Positions 31,376 through 41,824 of a DNA stretch of 42,387 bases are shown here, piece by piece. The DNA lies in contig JABANN010000289.1 of the NCBI GenBank assembly GCA_013115125.1, positions 1-42,387 of the forward strand. The letters run 5' to 3'. The stretch is from Perkinsus olseni. Lineage: Eukaryota; Perkinsozoa; Perkinsida. Position 1 is the stretch's first letter, and each line of letters starts with the position of its first letter. The notes below the pieces were generated by a model that ran no database searches, was not told the origin of the DNA, and saw only the letters and a list, made by a program, of their open reading frames with translations. The position numbers and the translations under genes are program-made.

Positions 31376-32376
31376 CGAGAGCCTCGGGACCTGGGTTTAG
31401 GGAACCCCCTGGTAGACTTGTCCCTTTCGCACTCCACGGTCCATCATGTAACCGTCGCGAGCCGTTTCGTCTTCAGTGAAAATTCTTCACTCCACGTCCG
31501 GGCCGGAGTTTCCAGGTGTAAAATATGATTTTAGCTGTTCTCCATAGGCTGGTAAAACACCTCGGATTCGCAGTCAAGCGCACTCGGGATAATGCATGCA
31601 TCCTGGAGGTCCCTGTGAACAAGGTCGTAGTTTCTGCAATGTGTGGTCGCTGCCTTGGCGAGATGGTCACTCTGCTGCACCCTGTTGCGGGCCTAGTAAG
31701 TATCTGGTCTGGGAATACCTACCATCTATGGGCAGTTCTGCCATCGCCATCGTACTGCAAAGATGTTACGTGAAGTTGGGCCGTGTCGCCGGGTTGTCCC
31801 CGATAATGCCAAGAATCTGAATGGCCCTGAAGTCAGCAAGGTATTGGATTAATATTACATAAGGATGGTCCACTCTAGTGAATATCATCCCCAAGGCAAT
31901 TCGCCTTCAGCGAGATGGCTACTCCGTCGCGATCTGTTGCGGGCCTCTACTTGCGGCTTCATGAATTACGATAGATGCTACTTCTGCGGCTTGGTGCATA
32001 ACCCCACTCTACTGCTGCAAGGAGTACGGAACGTTCCGAGCGTGACGCTCGGCAAGGCTAGTTCAAGGTGCAACGAGAACCACGGTGCCTCGTGTTGCAA
32101 GAGCGAATCCCCTTCTTCTCCGTCGATCCGGCTACGAATGCACTTGTAGCTATCAGCAGTGGGGCTTCTTTGTGGTTACATGCTTCATTCGCCCGAGAAA
32201 CCGCATCACCTCAGAATTGGTCATACTCTTTTCAACACGCAGTCGATGAACCTTGTTCAGTCTTCAACACCGGACAGTGTCAGTGTCTGTCACTGTCCAT
32301 TGGACAGTATCGCGATACGTTCCAGTCGCCTGACGTCCACCATTCCTCGGATTCTCACCAAACCCGGTTGGGCGAG

Positions 32377-32478
32377 AACGGTTGGGCCAACCGTTAGTAA
32401 CCGAATACACAAGAACACTTCAACGATTGCAGCGGAATCGGTTCAAAACTTCTAAGATGGATTGATTCAATCAATCCA
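32377..32478. repeat. Two palindromes with 1-nt centres
   Basis: AACGGTTGG around G (32377-32395) and TGGATTGATT around C (32458-32478), both upstream of the exon at 32513. Confidence 0.9.
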
Positions 32479-32512
32479 CTGTGAAATCTATCATTCTTGC
32501 TCCGTGCTGTAG

Positions 32513-32992
32513 GTGTTGGTGTGAAGCGTATCGATGATAAATGCATCGTAGCGATTGTGGCCTCCAAGGACTATCATGAGCATTTCCGTACCCGAGAAGA
32601 GGGGTATCGAGATCGGTAAGATGCGATACAGACTTAGTGTGTGCTCATCCGCATCTTTTAGATGGGAGGAGATGGCCCGTCATTTGGAAGATGAGATCAT
32701 ACCGTCATTGATCATTCACCGAAACTCTCCTCGGATGTAAGTGTCGGAAATGACGGTTCTCCGACTCGATGGAATTCCAGCCTTTTCCGTTCGCTTGCGT
32801 ATCTATCAAAGTCTTTGATTCAAAGATGATACAATCGTTGCAATTCACTACGCGTTTCTCCTCGCTGCCGTCCTCGCCTGTATCATCGTGCTCATATTGC
32901 GAGTACTCTACAAGATCATCTGTGATAGACAGTGGTCGATATTTCTATCGTGGATTTTCCCGCTCGCTCGCAGTCATTGCAGGGCATCTTGA
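32513..32992 (+). CDS. Possible TPM-domain-like single-pass membrane protein (3' part)
   Basis: Exon 32513-32615 (VGVKRIDDKCIVAIVASKDY) joins 32662-32740 (WEEMARHLEDEIIPSLIIH) in phase 2. The pattern of hydrophobic strand then a helix ending EIIPSL recalls TPM/Psb32/MOLO-1 domains. A frame at 32825-32992 adds AIHYAFLLAAVLACIIVLIL, a transmembrane segment with a short basic tail and a stop. The join between the second and third pieces, and the 5' exons, are unresolved. Confidence 0.35.
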
Positions 32993-34042
32993 ACACTCTC
33001 AGGAGCATATTTCACATAAGCGAGTCTTTTCTGTGTTCATGACGCGACCGTCGCCTCCCGCCGGGCAGCATCGCTGTGGGTTTATGCTCATTAACTGCTC
33101 CTCTTCAGAACGCAAGAGTGGCTTGATTTCATCGGCTTCAATCTGCTGCCAAGGCCTCGAAGGTCGTACCTAGCTCCTCTGCCACCGTCTCCACTACAGC
33201 CACGTGAAACCGTCGTCTCTCGACCTTTGAGAGTTCGCCGTCCCCTAGCTGATGGTAAGCCTTCCATCTCACACCGTCCTATGGATGGAAATTTGCCATG
33301 AGTTTCATTGGAATTCATCTGGGAATTTTCCTTTGCTCTCGTGGATGCTTACATCCCTATCGTCATCAGTTCCGTTCAGCGTGAAGTAATATGTTGAAGT
33401 TAGCGATGTGCTGCCTACGGTCTCAATGACGAGTGCTAGTATTTGATTCACTCAAATGAAAAATGTCGTTGACATGTCCCACAATCTGATGCACCGCGAC
33501 CGGCCTCTCGCCAACTCTATCATCGTTGATCATCGCAAGGAGAGGCTGCTTGGCTTGATAGACTCTTATGATGGCGCGAATCTATCACACCCATTGTCAG
33601 CAATCGTTTCGTTATCGTTAAGCTGATGCATATATGAGGCAGGGCACACCTCAACTTTGAATACCTTTCAGATCCTGCATGGCGCGCTCGATCGAGGTCG
33701 CCCCGACGTTTTTCATACTAAAGCTTCTAGTCAGCGATATTGTCGAGTTGGCGGTCTGCCAGGGAGATCCCTTTGTATCAGCCTTGTCGCTTGGCCAACC
33801 GGCCGACCTGCGTACGGCAGAAAAAATTTTTTTCAGAGTAAGTTTATCGTTGTTTTCTTGCCGCAGAGAATTTTTCGTGCAAAAAGGTTTTGAAGCAAAA
33901 TGAGATACCTGTGAGTCGCAGCAAAATTTTCGCTGCACTGCTCTTATCATCCGCATGCCTCACGATTGCTAATGAACTCGTCATTCCAATTTTGAGCGAA
34001 TTCCATTTGCATCCCGCTGGCTAACAGGTTTGTCAGTTTTCT
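32993..34042. other. Intergenic stretch before COG2
   Basis: No supported gene. A minus frame at 33651-33956 and plus frames opposite it share no recognisable motif. No tripartite palindromes seen here. Confidence 0.45.
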
Positions 34043-37000
34043 ATGGCGGGTGTGGCGGTTCCTCTTTCCGAGTTTACAGAGCCGGGAGCAGATCCAGTGG
34101 CGATCATACAACGGTATCGACGCAGAGGGGTGTCGATGACGGACCTCGTGAAAAGCTTCACGCGCCACGAAAATAAGGTGGATTGGATCAGCTAGTCGCC
34201 GGTCTGTACATGTTTCTGTCAGATACAAGAGGAGCTCGTTCAGCTGATCAACGATCACTACAGCGAGTTTATCGGTCTGTCTACTAAAATGGAGGATGTG
34301 CGTGAAGCTGCAGCAACTGAGTCGTCCCGCACAGGTTCGATCCCCGGGCCCTCTATTCTAGGTATCACGCAAAACAGCTCGTCTACGCCCCCCTCTAAGC
34401 GCAGCACTGGAATCTTCTACGGCGTCGACTACAACGGTGAAGGGGATGGTCGGCGAGGCCGAGGCGCTCATGAAGGAGAAAGAAAAGATTAGACGCGAAC
34501 GATCAGTGAGGCGGGTGACGGAGCAAGGAAATCGGAAGGGAGAAGTTTCCTTTTGGTTTCTTAGCGAGCAAATAGTTCCGTTGTTTTCGAAAGAGCGATG
34601 ACTGTGATCTCCCCTTGGTCAATCGACTGCGGTCTGCGTACTATGAGCTCTGTTTCAAGCGTGGGTTTTTATAATCCAGTACACACGAGCAGTGTCCTTC
34701 GATCGCTTCGGCTTACTACATGATATGAACTGCGTCTATTCAATCGTACTTGATGATATCGTTGCGAGAAGTATCAGAAAAAAGGCGGGAAAGTCGCCAG
34801 TTATCTTTCAATTCTGTATATGACCGTCTCGACCTCAAGATTCTCCTTGTTTACAGGCATCAGTTCCCTCAGTTACTTCGTCTCTACAAAGACAACCGTG
34901 CATTATTATCGAAGATATCTGCTTGTTTGGCTGCTGCCTCGTCCCCCTCCAACGACCACCTCACCCTAGCTGGCTATGCAGCCCTCGAGAACAGCGCCAT
35001 CGAGCTCACGAGGATCGAACTGGCCTTGGCGGAGGCTCAGTCGATAACCTCCGCAGGTGAAGCCCTATTGAAATATGGTTCACTCTTTGAGCTGGACAAG
35101 TCCTCGAAAAAACTTGAAAACTTGCAATTTCTTAACGGTGCTCTCATTGTATAGATGCTTCGTCCCCAGGATTATACGTTGAGTGAATATTCTCATTCCT
35201 GCATGCCCCATACCACACATTTGTCAACTTTTTGTTGATTGTGTAGATACCTCTGGAGAGTCCGAAGCCACCAAGTACGCGGATAGCTTACGTGGCGACT
35301 TGACTACCGCACGCGATCAGCTTCACCAGACACTTTTGCAGGAGTAAGGCTTACTGAGTTAATCTTGCTTCACTTGCATTCCCTCAACTCAGGCTCAATC
35401 GTCTCCTGAAAGTATTCGCCGAGGCCCCGTCAGAAGACCCCTCTTCTGTATCGTCAATGTGCCTGATTGCCACCTGCAAGGGATTGGTGAGTCGGCCAAT
35501 TTCGTGGCGCGCGACATTTCTCTTTCCTCAGGTTAATCTGGGGCATACCAGTGACATTTGGAGTTCCGTTGTGAGCACTCTCGTTGAAGAGCAGCTGAAA
35601 GATATTGCCGGTGAGGACAGGTCCCCGGTTCGATCCCCGGTTGCAACATTTCCCCTTCGGTTTTTCAGCCGTTTGCATGAATTGTTAGTATCAGGTTCGG
35701 AGCAAGGCGGTCTGGCTGTGGCTTCCTCGGGAGCGGCAACCGCAGTTCTGCTAGCCCCGTACTTCGAGAAGGTGAAAGCAGTTTTCGGTAGTCAGACCAA
35801 CGCCTTGGCAAAGTTGAACGAGTGCCTGAAGGGTGTTGAAGGGTTGCATTTATTACCGGGTAAGAAACACCGCAGCCAGAGATCGAACCAGCGGTTGTTT
35901 GCATGGTTAATATGCCGCTTACCGACTGAGCTGGCTCGATTTGGAGTATTGGACATCATTCCTTCTCCAATGCGAGTATTCAGCTGCTAAGATATCTATA
36001 TGAGAAGATATCTTTTTGTAGCATAACTTGGATGAATCGGCATTAATTCAGTTCTCAGAGTGCCTCCTTCGGCCTGTCCTACTCGACGTTCAGCAGCGAG
36101 TCCCATCGGTTTTCATGCCAACCTACCCGGTTCAATTCGCTGAGAACTATGCTGCCGCGCAAGACTTCATAAGAGGAGTGGGAGCTGGTCACGAGCCCTA
36201 TCTTATGACGGTGAGGGTGCGATGTCCTTACTGGGTTCGAACTTGCGACCTTTATCTTAGGCGTCGTGGCTAACAGCATTTGAAGCAAAATGGAAGACCA
36301 ACGTGTAGGGATCAACGTGTCGGCTTGTCACCCCAGCTAGGTGGAATCAAATTTTTCAGCTATTTTTCATTACGGCAACGAGAAATTGCGCAGCAAGTCC
36401 GGAAGGAGCTATTCACAAGGCAGGACAACCCTTTGGCCATCCTGCGCTCTCAGGTGGGGATCTTTCGGGCAGTCTGCCGGAAGCATGCTTCAACCCTAGA
36501 TATGGAAGCACTCTGGGGCGCTGGCTGAATTGATGCCGCAGTTGATTCCGAGGTGCCTTCATCTCACCTGCGACCTTCTCTCGGCTTGGCAGGGCCACAT
36601 CAGCTCTCAAACGAAGTCAGGATCGACCGGTACGGAGACTACTGCCTCGCACGTCACACCCATATCATTCTTTCTGCCTCTGCCACGCTGCTACATTAGA
36701 TTCTTCTCAGATCCTGGTCTCGCTCTTTCATTTTGCAAGGACCTCTCTGCCGTGTCTAGTGAATTGGACCCTGATACAGTTGCTGGATTGGGGGCTGATA
36801 TCGTGAATATAGCGGGAGAGGAGATGGCAGATGGAGGTACATCATTCAGCTCACAGCGACTTCGGCGCCTACACAAGCGAATGAAGCTTCTCCTCGTTAT
36901 ATCTATCTCCATTCTAAGCAACACTGTTCGTGCAAAACAGTATTGAGAGTCGTTTCGATTCGATAATGATGAACTCACTCATTACTAATACAGAATTGAT

Positions 37001-37905
37001 GACTAGCTGTTGTGATTATTATAATTTTATTTCGACGCATCGTCTCTCAGTTGCCCAGCTACTAGCCTTATGCATCGATCGACTCAAGCGGCAAGTATCC
37101 GAGGTCGAAGCATGTCTGATAAAGTCTCTTGTTGACGCTGTTGGTGAGAGAACCCCAGGGGTTCAACCCCTTCACGTCTCAAATGATACCTTCCTTTCTA
37201 TCAGTCCCTAAACTTGAAGGTGTCAAGCAAATACCTGTGCTCTATCGTATGACGGCCAAGTCGGCTCCGACGACTCACAGCGCATATGTGGACAACGCCA
37301 GCAGCATCCTCACTGATTTCGCTCAGAAATACAGCAAAGATCAGTAGCAATCTCCTAGCCGTGCTCTCTTCTCTGTTGACTTCCCCTATGATGCGCTGAT
37401 CTTCTTGTCTTTCTGTCTCCTCGCCGTTTCGTGTCTACTCGGCGTTCATTCGTTTTCGGAAACTTTCCGTTGATTCGTCTTGTTTAGCGCCCTGCTGAGC
37501 TCCCGGTCAACTCTCTGTGTAGAAATTCGTAATTTCCTACGTCTGTTTCTCAGTCCCGACGAAGTGAACAAAGTGCTGATCCGTGTCGGCGACGAATGTG
37601 CAGAGAGATTCGCAGAACGGTGTGAAGCCGTCCTGGAGAAGGAGGAATCTTTGAGTCGGTTCACGCATCAAACGAAGGGTAGGAAGAAGTAGTGATTTGA
37701 ATGTATCACTGTTCTCCATCCAGGTTCAGTAGCCTCATCTGAGTTTTCGGACATCGACAAGTTACGGGCGCAGTTGTGGTTGGATGCGTCCCATTTCATC
37801 GCTGCATTGCCCGAAACAGAGTCCTTGAGCATCCAAGCCCTCCGCGATGCGACGAAGTCGGGGAAACTCGTTACTGATAGATATATACCAACTACGGCGG
37901 TCTGA
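34043..37905 (+). CDS. COG2: COG2, conserved oligomeric Golgi complex subunit 2
   Basis: Subunit of the COG lobe A tether for retrograde traffic within the Golgi. Supported exons: 34043-34147, 34223-34334, 34405-34505, one about 34767-35056, 35247-35343, 35393-35486, 35532-35610, from 35689 to about 35859, from about 36025 to 36210, and several more to the stop at 37903-37905. N-terminal LSEFTEPGADPVAIIQRYRRRGVSMTDL and QEELVQLINDHYSEFIGLSTKM match the COG2 signature; a coiled region (EAEALMKEKEKIRRERS) follows. Near the C-terminus IPVLYRMTAKSAPTTHSAYV and DKLRAQLWLDASHFIAAL match animal COG2. Exons between 36210 and 37350 are only approximate. Confidence 0.88.
34161..34172 (+). promoter_or_regulatory. 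Intronic CGCGCCACGAAA motif, sense
   Basis: In COG2 intron 1 (34148-34222), 13 bases after the donor. Confidence 0.6.
34335..34404 (+). other. COG2 intron starting with a tRNA T-loop motif
   Basis: The 70-nt intron begins GTTCGATCCCCGGG, so the tRNA T-loop GTTCGATCC itself supplies the GT of the donor. Confidence 0.5.
35498..35514 (-). promoter_or_regulatory. Intronic CGCGCCACGAAA motif, antisense
   Basis: In the 45-nt COG2 intron 35487-35531; the motif fills about a third of it. Confidence 0.65.
35611..35688 (+). other. COG2 intron with sense tRNA T-arm
   Basis: Contains CCCCGGTTCGATCCCCGG 10 bases after the donor; no D-arm visible. Confidence 0.4.
35869..35940 (-). pseudogene. 72-nt antisense tRNA-like sequence at COG2 intron start
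   Basis: Minus strand gives tRNA spacing: acceptor 5 of 7 pairs (two wobble), a D-arm GCTCAGTCGGTAAGC, an anticodon-like stem GCAT/ATGC with 7-nt loop ATTAACC, and T-loop TTCGATC. The variable region is slightly long and T-stem is weak. Its 3' end abuts the intron donor at 35860. Confidence 0.5.
36211..36293 (-). other. Antisense tRNA-like sequence at COG2 intron start
   Basis: Minus strand reads GTTAGCCACGACG, a CCT/AGG arm with loop AAGATAA, and T-loop GTTCGAACCC. Again the tRNA 3' side is next to the intron donor. Confidence 0.45.
37150..37171. repeat. Tripartite palindrome, full form, COG2 intron
   Basis: 6-mer AACCCC, centres A and C; six bases after the donor at 37144. Confidence 0.9.
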
Positions 37906-38042
37906 GAAAGGTTTCCATGAAAGATGAGATGGAAGAGTTGGTGGTTCAATAGGAGTATGAACGCACATGAGGGTGAGAAGAAGTTCCAGGGTGTGAGGGA
38001 GTTGCAGCACGCAAGCTCCTATCTTGCAAAGCGCTTGCGGGT

Positions 38043-38784
38043 TTACTTGCTTTTCACCATCAGCTTTGAGACAAAAGAATAGTACCTATCGCGCGTAGCC
38101 TGCATGGTCGTTACTTCAACTGCTTCTGCAGTTGTTGCGAACAAGTACAAGGTATTGTTCATCAGAAAGTGTCTCAAATCGAAGTCGTGCGTCGTCAGGG
38201 GCGCCTCATCATCCCTGCAGTGGTGAAACTTGTCACTTTGGAGTGTCATTCCATTGAGGTCATTCCACACGGGTTTAAATATCATGTATCATGTTAAAGG
38301 CGACAGCCTTGTGGCCATGACGTTAGTCCACAGAATACAGTTACTGCATCGTACAACGCCAACAAACACCGCGACTATAACAACAGAAAGCAGAATTGTC
38401 TTCCTGGAAGACTCCCACGCCTGGTCCGACCAGGCGTGGGTTCTTATCTCACAGTGGGCTTGGAGGGCCCACCATGATGAAAAACCCGATGTTGTACCGT
38501 ATTTTTTAACGACACTCATATAGCACCTTGCAGCTGCGTCCTTGGAAGGGTGCTTTACTTTGTGCCACGGCCCTCCCCGTCTTAGTCACGAACTGGGAAA
38601 ATTCCATATTTCCAAGCGCGAACTCCTGCCACCTACTCGGCTGCCATGGGAAATCGAAGAACTCGCTGTTGCCGATAATAATCTCTTCATCATCTCCGGT
38701 AGAGGCGCCTTCAGCGTCTATGTGCTGTATGAGTCCCCTGGGACATCTGGTATCCTGGCAAACCCCAGTAACGACACCGCTCAT
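38043..38784 (-). other. Fragments of a possible minus-strand membrane protein gene
   Basis: Frames in order: DTRCPRGLIQHIDAEGAST to RSCKVLYE (38506-38765), a transmembrane-like ILLSVVIVAVFVGVV (38330-38410), and NGMTLQSDKFHHCRDDEAP to SKLMVKSK with stop at 38043. A GTGAGA...TTCCAG segment around the palindrome at 38414-38440 could be a 50-nt intron, but phases do not close with my exon edges. No family recognised. Confidence 0.35.
38414..38440. repeat. 13-bp palindrome with 1-nt centre
   Basis: CCCACGCCTGGTC and its exact complement around C38427; probably in an intron of the minus-strand candidate. Confidence 0.95.
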
Positions 38785-38958
38785 CGATTGTGCCGCGTTT
38801 CACCACTTCCTCTTGATGTGCGAAATGCCGTGGTAGATGGGGTATAAGTTGGCCTACTGGGTTCTCCCCCCGACGAAGCAACTCCACGACTATCATTAGG
38901 TTTATTCGGGAATCAAATGTCCAACAGACTGGACGAGCGTGGTCTAGGACAGATTCTG

Positions 38959-38981
38959 GAGTTAAAGGAATCCTTTAACTC
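38959..38981. repeat. 11-bp palindrome with 1-nt centre
   Basis: GAGTTAAAGGA around A38970. Confidence 0.95.
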
Positions 38982-39342
38982 GATGTGACTGGCGCCGAGG
39001 AGGTTTCTCGACGGAGGTTGTTGGTCACTGCTCGCGTTGATGGTGAACGCGACGCTTGTCTTTGCGTTCATTTCGTTTGGTTCCTCGTTCGTTAAAGTGT
39101 ATTGTGGTTGCGCTAGGCAAGCAAGGTTTGTGCCAAACACTGGTGGCACTACTTGTGTTGGTCTCTGCCGATCTCACGCAGTTTTGTTATCTTCCACTGA
39201 GGAGGTCCTCGCCACTCTGCTCGCCAAAGTATCGATGTGCTCGGTTGATGAAAGACCTTACAATGTAGTGGCCACCCGAGACTGGGAGATATGTGTCAAT
39301 GTTCACCTTTTCATCATCGACTACCCGGAGCGACCTAGAACT

Positions 39343-39364
39343 TAAAGTGTCACTTTAAAAGTGA
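39343..39364. repeat. Tripartite palindrome, full 22-nt form
   Basis: 6-mer AAAGTG, centres T and A. Confidence 0.9.
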
Positions 39365-39883
39365 TGATGTTATCCCGATCACTGAGGAGATCAGATGTTT
39401 TCGTTTGTGGGCGCAGCATGTGTCCAATCGTCGGCGTGAGATAACCCAATGAGGTACCGTCGTTTTCATTTGATGTTTATATCACTCCACCTTTGAGTGG
39501 TGTGGAAGTCGTGGCGCACGTAGTGATTGTGGTGTGAAAGTGTTTCAATATAGCTGCCACTCAACGATGAATAACATTCATAGCCTTTGAAGCCGATCAG
39601 CGTTGACGCTCACAACAGTGTTGTGAGCAAACTGAGCACTCTGATGTCAGGGCGTTCGCGGGGAGCGTTTGCTCTGTGTGATCGTAGACATTAATCTAGG
39701 TAGGCTAGAGCTTGTATTGCGAAGAAAAGTTAATGTTCAGTCTCTATTGGTTTGTGGTCCTTACTGGTTGGACCATCCTTACGTGAAGTACTATCGTTGC
39801 AAGTTGCAACTTGCAACCCAAGGCTCGGTGGGTTGATTATTATCTATCCATTAGTATCGGTTGGTTGTGTTAATCTAGTGGGA
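39365..39883. other. Non-coding stretch
   Basis: No open frame of note. Holds a 10-bp palindrome around G at 39608-39628 and a tripartite copy at 39796-39817. Confidence 0.5.
39796..39817. repeat. Tripartite palindrome, full form, self-complementary 6-mer
   Basis: 6-mer TTGCAA, its own complement, centres G and C, so it appears as three spaced direct copies. Confidence 0.85.
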
Positions 39884-39935
39884 TGAGTGCATCCTCTCGC
39901 GACACTGAGAACATTGACATGGAAACCCAAAACGG

Positions 39936-39957
39936 CTCCCAACTTGGGAGTCCCAAG
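39936..39957. repeat. Tripartite palindrome, full 22-nt form
   Basis: 6-mer TCCCAA, centres C and G; inside the candidate first exon from 39884. Confidence 0.9.
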
Positions 39958-40000
39958 AACGCCCTAGAATGTCTTACTCTAGAAAATTCAAACTACCTTG

Positions 40001-40022
40001 GAAGCAGTCTGCTTCAAGCAGA
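40001..40022. repeat. Tripartite palindrome, full 22-nt form
   Basis: 6-mer AAGCAG, centres T and C; 44 bases after the previous copy. Confidence 0.9.
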
Positions 40023-40422
40023 GAAACAGGGGGCATGATCCGGAACTGAGAAAAAGAGAAGTTCAAGGCGTCGTGAACTTAAAGAGGTAAGTTTATTACT
40101 GAATAATCCACGGGCTGAGACTCGAGGCGTTCTACTAGCCGGCGACTAGTAGCCTCTGCTCACTAGCGGGTTAGTGCAGAGCTCTCGGTTCAGGTGCTCA
40201 GCATGCTGCAAGACTCTGCAAGTGAAACTCACGAGTCCGTCCTGCCTCATTGGATGATAATGGCCTCTGCGCAGGGCCCTATGTTGGCACAAGCGACAGA
40301 AGTCTTCCGGCAGTTGACCTGCTTCCCGAGCACGTTGGTAGTGGCGGATCGCCTATGAGCTGAGGTGAAAGACCTTGAGCAACGTGATCAAGATATACGG
40401 AGGATGAGAGTGAGACTCACTC

Positions 40423-40443
40423 AGAACTCACTCAGTGAGTTCT
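40423..40443. repeat. 10-bp palindrome with 1-nt centre
   Basis: AGAACTCACT around C40433; an AGTGAG/CTCACT pair around A lies just 5'. Confidence 0.9.
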
Positions 40444-40823
40444 CCTGAGTTAGTCCATGTAGTATGATAGCATCGTGAAGACCTATTGTGTTGTCACTTA
40501 TCGCATCATTAGCAGTGGTACTACTTATCATTCCAATTTGCGTTTCCGCGGATCGTGGTCCATAGGACATGAAGTTGAGATGCATACCTAGGAGAATTAT
40601 GACGTGATGGTCAGGGTGTCTGGAACACGGCATTTCTTGCAGCAGTCGTTGGTGCGCCGGCTATATGAAGAGGAGTGGGAGGATGGCGCCTGAGATAGGT
40701 ACGGCTATTCATCTAACCGACTCCCCATGGCTCACTCCTCTAGGTGTTACTCGGTGGGTAAGTGGAATTAAGTCGCTTTACAGACTGCTGCATAATTGGA
40801 ACATACTGGCACGACTCATGGAC

Positions 40824-40883
40824 AGCATGGAAGGCAGGCTGCCTTCCATGCTCGTCCCAGCTGCCTTAGGCAGCTGGGACGAG
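40824..40883. repeat. Two overlapping perfect palindromes
   Basis: 14-bp arms around G40838 (40824-40852) and 16-bp arms around T40867 (40851-40883), sharing two bases. Confidence 0.95.
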
Positions 40884-40890
40884 TGAGTCA

Positions 40891-40912
40891 CCCGTGAATC
40901 ACGGACCGTGAT
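40891..40912. repeat. Tripartite palindrome, core plus right outer base
   Basis: 6-mer CCGTGA, both centres A; left outer C does not pair with A. Confidence 0.85.
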
Positions 40913-41079
40913 AAAGCCATTAGGGAGGAGTTGAGGTTGGCCAGAATGATTCCGTGATTCAGAATCACTTTCGACAGCACATTGTGTCTCATGTAACACA
41001 CCTACCGCAGAATTCTCGCTCTCACGCCAAGTTCATCCTCAGGTTGACAGATAAAATCAGGGAACTCCACTCGGTACTG

Positions 41080-41101
41080 GCTCCCTCAGGGAGCCTCCCT
41101 G
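41080..41101. repeat. Tripartite palindrome, full 22-nt form
   Basis: 6-mer CTCCCT, both centres C. Confidence 0.9.
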
Positions 41102-41331
41102 TATCCGAGACCAAGCGCAACGAGCCAGAGAGCAGGAGGGCATGGACTTGCTGCGACCTCTCGTTGACCTGAGTAACACATCGCAATCCGACAGCTGCTC
41201 ATTCATGGAAGGGGTAAAATTGATGGACGAGACGTTGAGCCAGATGAAACACAACCCTGTCCTCGCCAAGGAATCCATCCAGCTCGTGGATCAAAGGTAC
41301 TACGTACACGTGTGGAACACGATTCACACGC

Positions 41332-41369
41332 AATTCCCAATGGGAATTCATGTCAATGGGAATTTCCCA
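41332..41369. repeat. Two related palindromes with 1-nt centres
   Basis: AATTCCCA around A (41332-41348) and ATGGGAA around T (41356-41370) reuse the same TTCCCA word. Confidence 0.85.
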
Positions 41370-41477
41370 TACGACCCTAACGATCTTCGCATAAATTCGC
41401 GTCGAAAGATTGAATTGGGCAATGGGGTCCTCTTGAATTCCTGCAGCCTGGGAATACTCTGCAAGTGCTTACTCTGC

Positions 41478-41528
41478 AGGGCTCTCTGTCAGAGGCTACA
41501 GCAGCTGTAGCCTCTGACAGAGAGCCCT
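41478..41528. repeat. 25-bp perfect palindrome with 1-nt centre
   Basis: Longest in the window: arms 41478-41502 and 41504-41528 around A41503, no mismatch. Confidence 0.97.
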
Positions 41529-41529
41529 T

Positions 41530-41551
41530 GCTCAGCAGCTGAGCCTCAGCT
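41530..41551. repeat. Tripartite palindrome, full 22-nt form
   Basis: 6-mer CTCAGC, centres A and C; one base after the 25-bp palindrome. A further CAGCTGTA palindrome around G overlaps its end (41547-41563). Confidence 0.9.
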
Positions 41552-41732
41552 GTAGTACAGCTGCGTACCTAGTTATATTCGTTCTGCGTCAACCTTCCTT
41601 TAACCGAAATCATTTCGATTTGCGATTCGTAGATCACGCATCGTAGTATGACAACTTATTTACTACCCTCCCCTACTCCGTCTCATAAGTTGTTTCTGAT
41701 TTTCAGGGCGCGAGCCGAAAGCTCCGGCCCGA

Positions 41733-41754
41733 AGGTGCTGAGCACCAGGTGCTC
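41733..41754. repeat. Tripartite palindrome, core plus right outer base
   Basis: 6-mer GGTGCT, centres G and A; left outer A faces A. Confidence 0.85.
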
Positions 41755-41824
41755 ATCCGCTAATCCTCCTTTGTCTACTCGGCTCTCCAGAGCGATCGTG
41801 GAGCGCCGGGCACGGGTTGTCATG

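Larger units (their letters stand above)
30526..32512. other. Mostly unassigned stretch
   Basis: Several overlapping frames (30529-30822, 31525-31773, 32068-32397) show no family I recognise. Some may be upstream exons of the gene at 32513, for example TRDNACILEVPVNKVVV near 31580. Two palindrome copies and several inverted repeats are listed separately. Confidence 0.4.
39884..41300 (+). other. Candidate coiled-coil protein gene, structure unresolved
   Basis: ATG at 39884 opens MSASSRDTENIDMETQNG; RRRELKE before a GTAAGT donor near 40087 continues as VLSMLQDSASETHESVLP at 40195; charged helical pieces follow (AEVKDLEQRDQDIRRMR; RDKAIREELRLARMI; MDETLSQMKHNPVLAKESI to 41297). In-frame TGA codons interrupt the first and second pieces. 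Two tripartite palindromes lie in the putative first exon. Real but unsolved splicing, or a decayed gene, are both possible. Confidence 0.3.

Noticed and set aside
39884-40365. TGA read as an amino acid (variant code or selenocysteine)
   Set aside because: The frame at 512 and COG2 end naturally at TGA and none of the well-solved exons contains TGA; unresolved introns explain the cases.
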